A stretch of DNA of 38,704 nt from Planctomycetota bacterium (GTDB lineage Bacteria > Planctomycetota > UBA1135 > UBA2386), in NCBI GenBank assembly GCA_016794565.1, contig JAEUHQ010000104.1, positions 1 through 38,704 on the forward strand. The letters are read 5' to 3'. A program made the translations under genes and the position numbers. Every line of letters begins with the position of its first letter. Position 1 is the stretch's first letter. The notes under the pieces are model-generated. The model saw nothing but the letters and a program-made list of their open reading frames with translations. It was not told the origin of the DNA and searched no databases. Positions 32,818-38,704 of the stretch are shown here, piece by piece.

Positions 32818-32867
32818 CAGCGGCCCGCGCGGCGGAGTTCGCGCGAGCAATGGGCGGCGGAGACGGC

Positions 32868-32873
32868 TAGCCT
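32868..32873 (+). promoter_or_regulatory. Possible -10 box of the dCTP deaminase gene
   Basis: TAGCCT, 11 nt before the ATG at 32885. It fits the TAnnnT pattern with a slightly longer gap. Confidence 0.35.
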
Positions 32874-32884
32874 TCGCCGCCGAA

Positions 32885-33988
32885 ATGACGAACGGAATCC
32901 TCGTCTACCAGCAGATCCGGGCGCTGATCGACAAGGGCGCTCTTGCGTCGACGCCCGCGATCGCACCGACGCAGATCCAGCCGAGTTCGCTCGACCTGCG
33001 CCTCGCGACGCGCGGCTACCGCGTGCGATCGGGATTCCTGCCCGAGAACGTGCGCGTCGCCGACCGGCTCGAGGAGATGACGCTCTACGCGTTCGATCTC
33101 ACCGACGGCGCGGTGCTGGAGAAGGGGCATTGCTACATCGTCCCGCTGCTCGAACGCGTCGCGCAGCCGCTGCCGCACCTGATCCGCGCGAACCCGAAGT
33201 CCTCGACCGGCCGCCTCGACCTGTTCACGCGACTGCTCGCGGACAACTGCGGCCGTTTCGAGACCGTGCCGCCCGGTTACACCGGGCCGTTGTTCCTCGA
33301 GATCGTGCCGCGCAGCTTTCCCGTGCGCGTGCACACGGGCCTCTCGCTCTGCCAGATCCGCTTCTCGCAGGGCCAGGCGGCACTGAGCGACGACGAACTG
33401 CGCGCCGAGCACCAGAAGACGGGGCTCTTGTTCGACGACCGCGGCGAACCGCTGCCGATGAACCGGCTGCGCATCGACCGCGGGCTCACGATGGGTGTCG
33501 CGTTGCGGCGCGACCGCGACATCCAGGGCCCGGTCGGCTACGTCGCTCGCCGCTACACCGGCATCGTCGACATGCAGCACGAAGGCGGCCACGACGCGGA
33601 CGCGTTCTTCGAGCCGGTGCCCGAAGCGAAGGACGGCCGTCTCATCGTCGAGCCGGAGGAGTTCTACATCTTCGCGAGCAAGGAACGCATACGCGTGCCA
33701 CGGCACCTCGCCGCCGAGATGGTCGCGTACGACGTGGGCATCGGCGAACTGCGCACGAACTACGCCGGCTTCTTCGACAACGGCTTCGGCGGCGAGAAGG
33801 GCACCCGCGCGGTGCTCGAGGTTCGGCCGCACGACGTGCCGTTCCTGCTCGAGGACGGCCAGGTGTTCTTCAAGCTCGAGTTCTTCCGCACGCAGGAGTT
33901 GCCCGACGTCGTCTACGGCGACAAACGCCTGTCGTCGCACTACCAGGGCCAGGCCCTGAAGCTGAGCAAGCACTTCCGTTCGGCGTGA
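32885..33988 (+). CDS. dcd: 2'-deoxycytidine 5'-triphosphate deaminase (long form)
   Basis: A 367-residue protein, nearly twice the usual Dcd length (about 190), matching the long DCD family known in alphaproteobacteria and a few other groups. It converts dCTP to dUTP, feeding dTTP synthesis. Two Dcd/dUTPase-like beta domains are expected; the N-terminal one has IQPSSLDLRLATRGYRV, PHLIRANPKSSTGRLDLFTRLLADN (an active-site region, cited here in pieces) and YTGPLFLEIV, the second VAYDVGIGELRTNYAGFFDNGFG. The ATG at 32885 gives MTNGILVYQQI, typical of the family. It stands 67 bp after fadE and 33 bp before the convergent amidohydrolase. Confidence 0.93.
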   Translation: MTNGILVYQQIRALIDKGALASTPAIAPTQIQPSSLDLRLATRGYRVRSGFLPENVRVADRLEEMTLYAFDLTDGAVLEKGHCYIVPLLERVAQPLPHLIRANPKSSTGRLDLFTRLLADNCGRFETVPPGYTGPLFLEIVPRSFPVRVHTGLSLCQIRFSQGQAALSDDELRAEHQKTGLLFDDRGEPLPMNRLRIDRGLTMGVALRRDRDIQGPVGYVARRYTGIVDMQHEGGHDADAFFEPVPEAKDGRLIVEPEEFYIFASKERIRVPRHLAAEMVAYDVGIGELRTNYAGFFDNGFGGEKGTRAVLEVRPHDVPFLLEDGQVFFKLEFFRTQELPDVVYGDKRLSSHYQGQALKLSKHFRSA

Positions 33989-34021
33989 GCCCGCGCATCG
34001 CGCCGCGCCGCGAGCAGTCGT

Positions 34022-35305
34022 TCACTTCGCGGCACCGCCGACCGCGGCGACGAGCGCACGCACTCCCGTGCGCAAGGCGACCGCGTAGTCGGGGTAGTAG
34101 CCCGCATTGTGCAACGCCGGCAGCGCGCCCGCCGCCTGCAAACGCGCCAGCCGTTCGGGCGCGACCGTCCCGAGCCGGAACATGCACAGCGGGATGCCCT
34201 CGCCGGCGAAGCGCCCGAAGTCCTCGGCGACCATCGCGGGCGGCACCTCCACCACCGTTGCTTCACCGAGTGCGGCGACGAGCCCGGCGCGCACCGATGC
34301 CGAGAGCGCTTGGTGGTTCACGAGTGCGGGCGACGGCTCGCTGAACTCCACCTTCGGCTCGCGCGCACCGAACGAAGCGGCCACTGCCTTCGCCTTCCGC
34401 TCGATCGCGCCGAGCATCTTCGTACGCACTGCGTCCGAGTAGCTGCGCACCGTGAGCTGCAGGTGGCAGCGGTCGGGCACGATGTTGTGCTTGCTGCCGC
34501 CCTCGATCGCGCCGACGGTGACGACGCATGCTTCGAGCGGATCGATCTCGCGCGACACGATCGTCTGCAGGTCGAGCACGAGCTGCGCGGCCTGAACGAT
34601 CGGGTCGATGCACAAGTGCGGCGCGGCGCCGTGGCCGCCCTTGCCGAACACCGTGATGTCACAGCTGTCGACGTTCGCCATGGCGGGGCCGCTGCGGATG
34701 CCGACCTGGCCCGTCGGGAGATCGTGCGCGGTGTGAAGCGCGATCGCCCACGAAGGGCGCGGAAAGCGCGTGAGCAGGCCGTCCGCGAGCATCGCCTTCA
34801 TCCCGGACGCACGCTCCTCGGCGGGCTGGAACTGGAACACCAGCGTGCCCGCGAACGACTCGCGGTGTCCCGCGAACCAGGCGGCAGCACCGAGCAGGCA
34901 CGTCATGTGGAGATCGTGGCCGCACGCGTGCATCACGCCGATGACCCGGCCTTCCGCGCTCTCGGCGCGCACCGGCGACGCGTACGGCAGGCCGGTCTCT
35001 TCGGCGATCGGCAACGCGTCCATGTCGGCACGCAGCAGCCCGACCGGCCCGTCGCCGCACCGCAGGACGCCGACGACGCCGGTGCCGCCGACACCTTCGG
35101 TGACCTCGATGCCCAGCGCACGCAGCTCGGCGGCCATGCGCGCCGCCGTCGCACGTTCGTGGAACGACAGCTCCGGGTTCCGGTGCAGATCCAGGTACAG
35201 CGCCTCGAGCCTTGCAGCTTCTCTCCCGACCCACGCCTCGACCGGGTCCTGCGCACCGAGGGACAGCGCGGCGAGGAACGGGACGAACACGATCGGCATC
35301 CTCAT
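34022..35305 (-). CDS. Exported M20D amidohydrolase
   Basis: A 427-residue zinc peptidase/amidohydrolase of the hippurate and N-acyl-amino acid hydrolase type. The signal peptide (MRMPIVFVPFLAALSLGA) precedes QDPVEAWV. M20D motifs: DLHRNPELSFHE, LRADMDALPI, MHACGHDLHMT (metal His), FQPAEERASG and a C-terminal AEDFGRF, with the dimerisation domain near HGAAPHLCIDP. It should act outside the cytoplasm, unlike most homologues. Two in-frame ATGs (35305 and 35299) both fit a signal peptide; I use the first. It is divergent from the GspF/PilC-like gene. Confidence 0.93.
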   Translation of the reverse strand: MRMPIVFVPFLAALSLGAQDPVEAWVGREAARLEALYLDLHRNPELSFHERATAARMAAELRALGIEVTEGVGGTGVVGVLRCGDGPVGLLRADMDALPIAEETGLPYASPVRAESAEGRVIGVMHACGHDLHMTCLLGAAAWFAGHRESFAGTLVFQFQPAEERASGMKAMLADGLLTRFPRPSWAIALHTAHDLPTGQVGIRSGPAMANVDSCDITVFGKGGHGAAPHLCIDPIVQAAQLVLDLQTIVSREIDPLEACVVTVGAIEGGSKHNIVPDRCHLQLTVRSYSDAVRTKMLGAIERKAKAVAASFGAREPKVEFSEPSPALVNHQALSASVRAGLVAALGEATVVEVPPAMVAEDFGRFAGEGIPLCMFRLGTVAPERLARLQAAGALPALHNAGYYPDYAVALRTGVRALVAAVGGAAK

Positions 35306-35391
35306 GCACCCAGTGTGCCTCTGCCCGCGGCGCGGCGCACGTCCGAGACGCGCCCCTTGCCGCGCGCGCACCGACTGCCGACACTGCCGCG

Positions 35392-36288
35392 ATGCCGTCG
35401 ATCCGAGCCGACGAACACGCGGCGATGCAGCTCCTGGACGTCGCGTCGGCGCTCGACGCCGGTTTGCCCTTGCAGTCGCTGGGCGCCGTCGACCCGAAGG
35501 ACGAGCGCGCCGTGCTCGAGATCCTGCGTCGCCGCGGCGTGATCCTGTCCCCCGACGAGGAGACCATCGTGCTCGCCGGGTGGCACACCGGCCGCGCCTC
35601 CGCATCTCTGCGGGCCCGCGCCGACGAACGACAACGACGCGCCGAGTTCCGCCGCACGATGTGGTCGGGTCTCCGGTACCCGCTTCTCCTCATGCTGCTG
35701 CTCCTCCTGGCGAGCGCCACGACCGCGTCGATCATCGGCTACGGCTTCCTGGTCGGCCTCGTGGTCGCGTACGGCGCCGCTGCGGCGCTCGTGGTCGCCG
35801 CGGCGCGCGGCCTGCGGCGCGGAGACGAACGATGGACGCGCATGCCCGTGCTCGGACCGATCGCGACCGAACTCGCCGAATTGCCGTACCTCGAGACGTT
35901 GTCGTCCATGTACGGCGCCGGGATCCCGTTGCTGAAGGCGCACCCGGCCGCGGTCGCCGCGGTCCCCGTCGCCGCGGTGCAGAACCGTCTCCGCATCGCC
36001 GACACGGTCCTGCAGAGCGGCCGTTCCCTGACGGAATCGCTCGCCCAGTCCTTGTCGCTGCACACCGAGACGCGCCAGCTCCTGGCAACCGGAGAACAAG
36101 CGGGCCAGCTCGAGGACGCGCTGCAACGTGCTCTGTCGCGCCGGCGCGAAGTCGCCGCACGCGCGGTCACCGACACGACGCGGCGATTCACCGGACTCGT
36201 CTACGCCGTCGTCGTGATCTGCATCGTGGCGATCGTGGTGACGTTCTGGACGAACTTCTACGGCAGCCTGGGCAAGCTCCGGCGGTGA
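35392..36288 (+). CDS. Short GspF/PilC-like inner membrane protein
   Basis: A 298-residue protein, shorter than normal GspF/PilC (about 400). One T2SSF domain is seen in the C-terminal half: FAELPYLETLSSMYGAGIP-type segment (ELPYLETLSSMYGAGIPLL), LLATGEQAGQLEDALQRAL and a final membrane helix (VYAVVVICIVAIVVTFW). The first half has a cytoplasmic region with DVASALDAGLPLQSL and two further membrane helices (about 92-135), so the first of the two repeats is degenerate. It may serve as platform for the secretion ATPases, which lie about 20 kb away. The ATG at 35392 is clear. No pilin or other pilus gene adjoins it. Confidence 0.82.
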   Translation: MPSIRADEHAAMQLLDVASALDAGLPLQSLGAVDPKDERAVLEILRRRGVILSPDEETIVLAGWHTGRASASLRARADERQRRAEFRRTMWSGLRYPLLLMLLLLLASATTASIIGYGFLVGLVVAYGAAAALVVAAARGLRRGDERWTRMPVLGPIATELAELPYLETLSSMYGAGIPLLKAHPAAVAAVPVAAVQNRLRIADTVLQSGRSLTESLAQSLSLHTETRQLLATGEQAGQLEDALQRALSRRREVAARAVTDTTRRFTGLVYAVVVICIVAIVVTFWTNFYGSLGKLRR

Positions 36289-36366
36289 CCCGGGCCGGAG
36301 GCGCCGCGAGCGAACTGCGCGGGGAACCCATTTTCCTCCTGACGCACTGCCTCGTCTCCGGGTCTC

Positions 36367-36372
36367 TAGAGT
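36367..36372 (+). promoter_or_regulatory. Probable -10 box of the ECF sigma operon
   Basis: TAGAGT, exactly 7 nt before the ATG at 36380. A transcript from it would start at or beside the start codon. No convincing -35 element is seen 16-18 nt upstream. Confidence 0.45.
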
Positions 36373-36379
36373 CATTCCC

Positions 36380-36964
36380 ATGGACCCGCGAGTGGGCGAA
36401 CGACCGCGACCGACGCCGCCGACCGACGCGGAGCGCCATTGGCTCGACCGCTGCCGTGCTGGCGATGCGGCCGCCTTCCAGCCGCTCGTCCACCCGCACC
36501 TCCGCGGCCTGCTGTCCCTCGCCCGCCGCCACTGCCGCGACCCGCACTGGGCCGAGGACCTCGTGCAGGAGACGCTGGTCCGCGCCTTCCGCGCGCTGCC
36601 GTCGTTCCGCGGCGACTCGGCGCTGCGCACGTGGCTGTTCCGGATCCTGATCCGACTCGCGGCAGAGCCGCAGCGCTGGCGGCGAGGCGCGACCACAGAA
36701 CCGCTCGACGTGGACGTTCCGGACCACTTCGACGCGCCGATGGTGCACGACGCCATGGCGCGCGAACTGCGCGACCGGCTCGACGAAGCGATGGAGCGCC
36801 TCACCGCGAAGCAGCGCACCGCGCTGCACCTGCGCGCGGTGGAAGGAATGGACTACGCAGGGATCGCGGACGTGCTCGGCTGCTCGCAGGTCGCGGCGCG
36901 AATGCAGGTTCTCGAAGCCCGGCGGCGCGTGATGGGCCGGTTGAAGGAGCACCTCGACCCATGA
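36380..36964 (+). CDS. ECF sigma-70 factor (paired with an anti-sigma gene)
   Basis: A 194-residue RNA polymerase sigma factor of usual ECF length. Region 2 (residues about 25-95) shows FQPLVHPHLRGLLSLARRH, WAEDLVQETLVRAFRAL and LRTWLFRILIRLA. Region 4 (about 130-190) shows MERLTAKQRTALHLRAVEG, MDYAGIADVLGCSQVAAR and MQVLEARRRV. The start is the ATG at 36380, preceded by a TAGAGT box and no ribosome site. Its TGA overlaps the ATG of the next gene (ATGA), the classic arrangement of an ECF factor and its anti-sigma factor, so the two should be made in balance. Confidence 0.94.
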   Translation: MDPRVGERPRPTPPTDAERHWLDRCRAGDAAAFQPLVHPHLRGLLSLARRHCRDPHWAEDLVQETLVRAFRALPSFRGDSALRTWLFRILIRLAAEPQRWRRGATTEPLDVDVPDHFDAPMVHDAMARELRDRLDEAMERLTAKQRTALHLRAVEGMDYAGIADVLGCSQVAARMQVLEARRRVMGRLKEHLDP

Positions 36965-38490
36965 CGCTCCTCGACCCGACGCAGCGCGCCGAACCGCCGG
37001 AGTGCCCGCGCACCGATGCGGTCCTCGCGGTGCACCTCGACGGCGACGTGCAGAACGGCGCCGACACGGGCTTCGACTTCGTGTGCGGCGAGTCGTTGCA
37101 GGCCCACCTGCTCGACTGCATCGCGTGCCAGCTCCGCCTGCAGCGGGCGCGCCGGCTCGACGCCGTGCTCGCGACCGACAGCGGCCGCGATCTCGAGACG
37201 AAGGCCTTCGCGGGGCTCGAGGCCCGCTGGTTCGCTGCCATCGACGAAGAGGCTTCGGCGCCGATCGCAGGTGCGGGAGCGCGGCGAGCGTGGATCGTCG
37301 CGGCGGCGGCAGCCGCGGTGGCGGCGACGACCGCCGCGTTCGTGTGGTGGCACCGCCGCGCGGCGCCCGAAACGAGCGAACCCCGGCCGGCCACGGAGGC
37401 ACCTGCGGTCGCGCCGTGCAAGGAGCCGGAAGCGGACGAGGGGCCCGTCGCGCCCCCGGACCCCGGCGAGATCCTGATCGCAGCCGACGCGGCGCCGCGG
37501 TTCGCCGAGCAGGCGAGGCGCTCGGCGACGAACCGCGCGCACGACCTCCGCTTCGCGCCGACCGCCTGCCTGCGCCAACGCGGTCTCGACGACACGATCC
37601 CGGCCGCGGAACGACTCGCGACCACACGACTCCTGGTGCAACGGGTCGCGGCGCCCAGCGTCGCCGGCGACGACGCGGGACTCGCCCTGGTCGCGGTTCT
37701 CGCGGGCGCTCCGGACCGCACCTCGGCGGACCACGAAGCGCTGCGCGAGGGGATCGGCTCGGCGCGCAACGAAAGCCGTTTCGTCACCGCGCTGCTGCGC
37801 CATCTCGGTCGACTCGACGTGCGCGCTCCGGTCCCCGAAGTCGAGGACTTCGGGATCGTGGTCGCCGCGGCCCGCCTCGGCGACACCAAGGTCGACGCGG
37901 CGCTGCTCCGGGTCCTTCGCCGCCGACCCGCGCTGGTGGAGCCTCTCACCGCGGCGCTGCGCAGCGGCCTGCGCGACAGCGGGGCGGGCGTGTTCCTGCT
38001 CGACGCGTGGCAGTCGCTGGCCGATCGCGGCGTCCTCGGCGACGATCCGTTCGCGGGCCAGACCTGGTTCGCCGGCCAGGCCGACGCCGTGTTCGCGGAC
38101 GTGACGAACGAACTGCGGAGCTCGACATCGGCGCCGCGCCGTGTGCACTGCCTGCTGGCGCTCGGCTTCGCGAACGATCCGGCGCTCGTGCCGATGCTGC
38201 TCGATCGGATCCGCAACGCGCCGCATGCCGAGGCGCACGCCGCGGCGTTCGCACTCTCGCGTCAGCCGAGCCACGTGCTCGCCGCGCTCGTCCAGCGCGC
38301 GGCCCACGACGACGGAGCGTTCCTGCTGCGAGCCGCACTGGCGCGAGCGGGTCTGCCCGGGGCCGAGCCGTGGCTCGCGGCGCTGCCCCCCGGCCCGAAC
38401 GGCCTCGCGCTGCTGCGTGAAGGGTCGTTCACCGAGTTCCCGCCGCTCGCGCAGTGGTTCCGCGGCCGGCCCGCGGACCCCAGCGACTGA
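36961..38490 (+). CDS. Transmembrane anti-sigma factor with HEAT-like outer domain
   Basis: A 509-residue protein. The N-terminus has the zinc anti-sigma signature: AVHLDGDV (H25) then H49-x3-C53-x2-C56 in LQAHLLDCIACQ, as in zf-HC2/ASD domains that hold ECF factors inactive. One membrane helix follows (residues about 109-128, Ala-rich, then WW). The outer part has an acidic, Pro-rich linker (about 135-165) and a long helical region with HEAT-like repeats (LAVLAGAPDRTSADHEALR, RVHCLLALGFANDPALVPML, AAFALSRQPSHVLAALVQRA). Typical anti-sigma factors have short outer domains, so a 340-residue repeat domain is unusual and may be the sensor. It overlaps the sigma gene by 4 bp. Direct binding is inferred. 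Confidence 0.88.
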   Translation: MTLLDPTQRAEPPECPRTDAVLAVHLDGDVQNGADTGFDFVCGESLQAHLLDCIACQLRLQRARRLDAVLATDSGRDLETKAFAGLEARWFAAIDEEASAPIAGAGARRAWIVAAAAAAVAATTAAFVWWHRRAAPETSEPRPATEAPAVAPCKEPEADEGPVAPPDPGEILIAADAAPRFAEQARRSATNRAHDLRFAPTACLRQRGLDDTIPAAERLATTRLLVQRVAAPSVAGDDAGLALVAVLAGAPDRTSADHEALREGIGSARNESRFVTALLRHLGRLDVRAPVPEVEDFGIVVAAARLGDTKVDAALLRVLRRRPALVEPLTAALRSGLRDSGAGVFLLDAWQSLADRGVLGDDPFAGQTWFAGQADAVFADVTNELRSSTSAPRRVHCLLALGFANDPALVPMLLDRIRNAPHAEAHAAAFALSRQPSHVLAALVQRAAHDDGAFLLRAALARAGLPGAEPWLAALPPGPNGLALLREGSFTEFPPLAQWFRGRPADPSD

Positions 38491-38533
38491 CTTCCTCCGC
38501 CCCTCTCTTTCGCCGACCACCGAGGTTCCCCGC

Positions 38534-38704
38534 ATGATCTCCGTACCGACCGCACTCACACTGCTCGCCGCCGGCCTGCAGGCCCCGCAGGAGGGCCGCG
38601 CCGCCCTCGAAGTCCTGCCCGTGCCGCACGTGTCCGGCCAGAACCAGGCGATCGCTCCCCCGCAGTGGAGCACGATGCTCCAGGTCGTCGACAGTCCCGA
38701 CCTG
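38534..38704 (+). CDS. Secreted protein, N-terminal part (3' truncated)
   Basis: The first 57 codons of a gene cut by the window end. The N-terminus (MISVPTALTLLAAG) is a signal peptide, followed by LQAPQEG, then APPQWSTMLQVVD. No family can be named. The ATG has a GAGG ribosome site about 9 nt upstream. It lies 43 bp after the anti-sigma gene on the same strand and may share its transcript, in which case it could be a target or partner of the sigma module (inference). Confidence 0.65.
   Translation, partial: MISVPTALTLLAAGLQAPQEGRAALEVLPVPHVSGQNQAIAPPQWSTMLQVVDSPDL

Noticed and set aside
36323..36328. GGAACC as an ECF-type -35 element before the sigma gene at 36380
   Set aside because: No matching -10 at 16-17 nt downstream, and the distance to the TAGAGT box is far too long for one promoter.
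1..38704. Defence island, CRISPR array, prophage, transposon, tRNA or rRNA
   Set aside because: I looked on both strands and found no transposase, integrase, nuclease-helicase set, direct repeat array or tRNA cloverleaf. The genes look like ordinary chromosomal content.

Overview
The window is a very GC-rich, gene-dense bacterial chromosomal segment with 34 protein genes, two of them cut by the window edges. No rRNA, tRNA, CRISPR array, insertion sequence or phage gene was seen. The gene set suggests a Planctomycetota-type bacterium: several ECF sigma factors, one carrying a large membrane domain; SMUG-type uracil-DNA glycosylase; HEAT-repeat lipoproteins; type IV pilus/type II secretion ATPases; and a long-form dCTP deaminase. 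This assignment is inference from content, not from a marker gene. TGA is the main stop codon and TAG is used at least three times. Many starts lack a clear Shine-Dalgarno sequence.

Layout. 1-3532: the end of a multihaem cytochrome c translationally coupled to a HEAT lipoprotein, a stand-alone response regulator, and a DUF2167 gene interrupted by an in-frame amber codon. 3666-5780: an ECF sigma factor fused to a multi-pass membrane domain, preceded by two perfect inverted repeats. 5794-10093: class I fumarase and an RRM protein, lipoprotein MsrA, a DUF1579 protein and FolE. 10138-14586: three secretion ATPases in a row (PilB-like, PilT, PilB-like). 14721-20082: a SlyD-like isomerase, an acyltransferase and an adenosine deaminase, then a kinase-methyltransferase fusion overlapping a glycosyltransferase, probably for cell-envelope glycan or lipopolysaccharide modification. 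20034-23751: YedE (selenium-related), a transglutaminase-like lipoprotein and a DUF4388 protein. 23928-26890: an APH-family kinase, an ECF sigma factor, SMUG1 and a CoA-binding protein. 26955-33988: M28 peptidase, peptidoglycan amidase with GNAT acetyltransferase, FadE and dCTP deaminase. 34022-38704: M20 amidohydrolase, a short GspF/PilC-like protein, an ECF sigma factor overlapping its probable transmembrane anti-sigma factor, and the start of a secreted protein.

The items most worth a second look are the sigma-membrane fusion and its paired inverted repeats, the RfaP-like kinase-methyltransferase fusion, the sigma/anti-sigma module with an extracytoplasmic HEAT-like domain, a recurring TAnnnT box almost always 7-11 nt before start codons (suggesting leaderless transcripts), and the amber-interrupted DUF2167 gene. 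I found no defence island or other clearly new multi-gene system.
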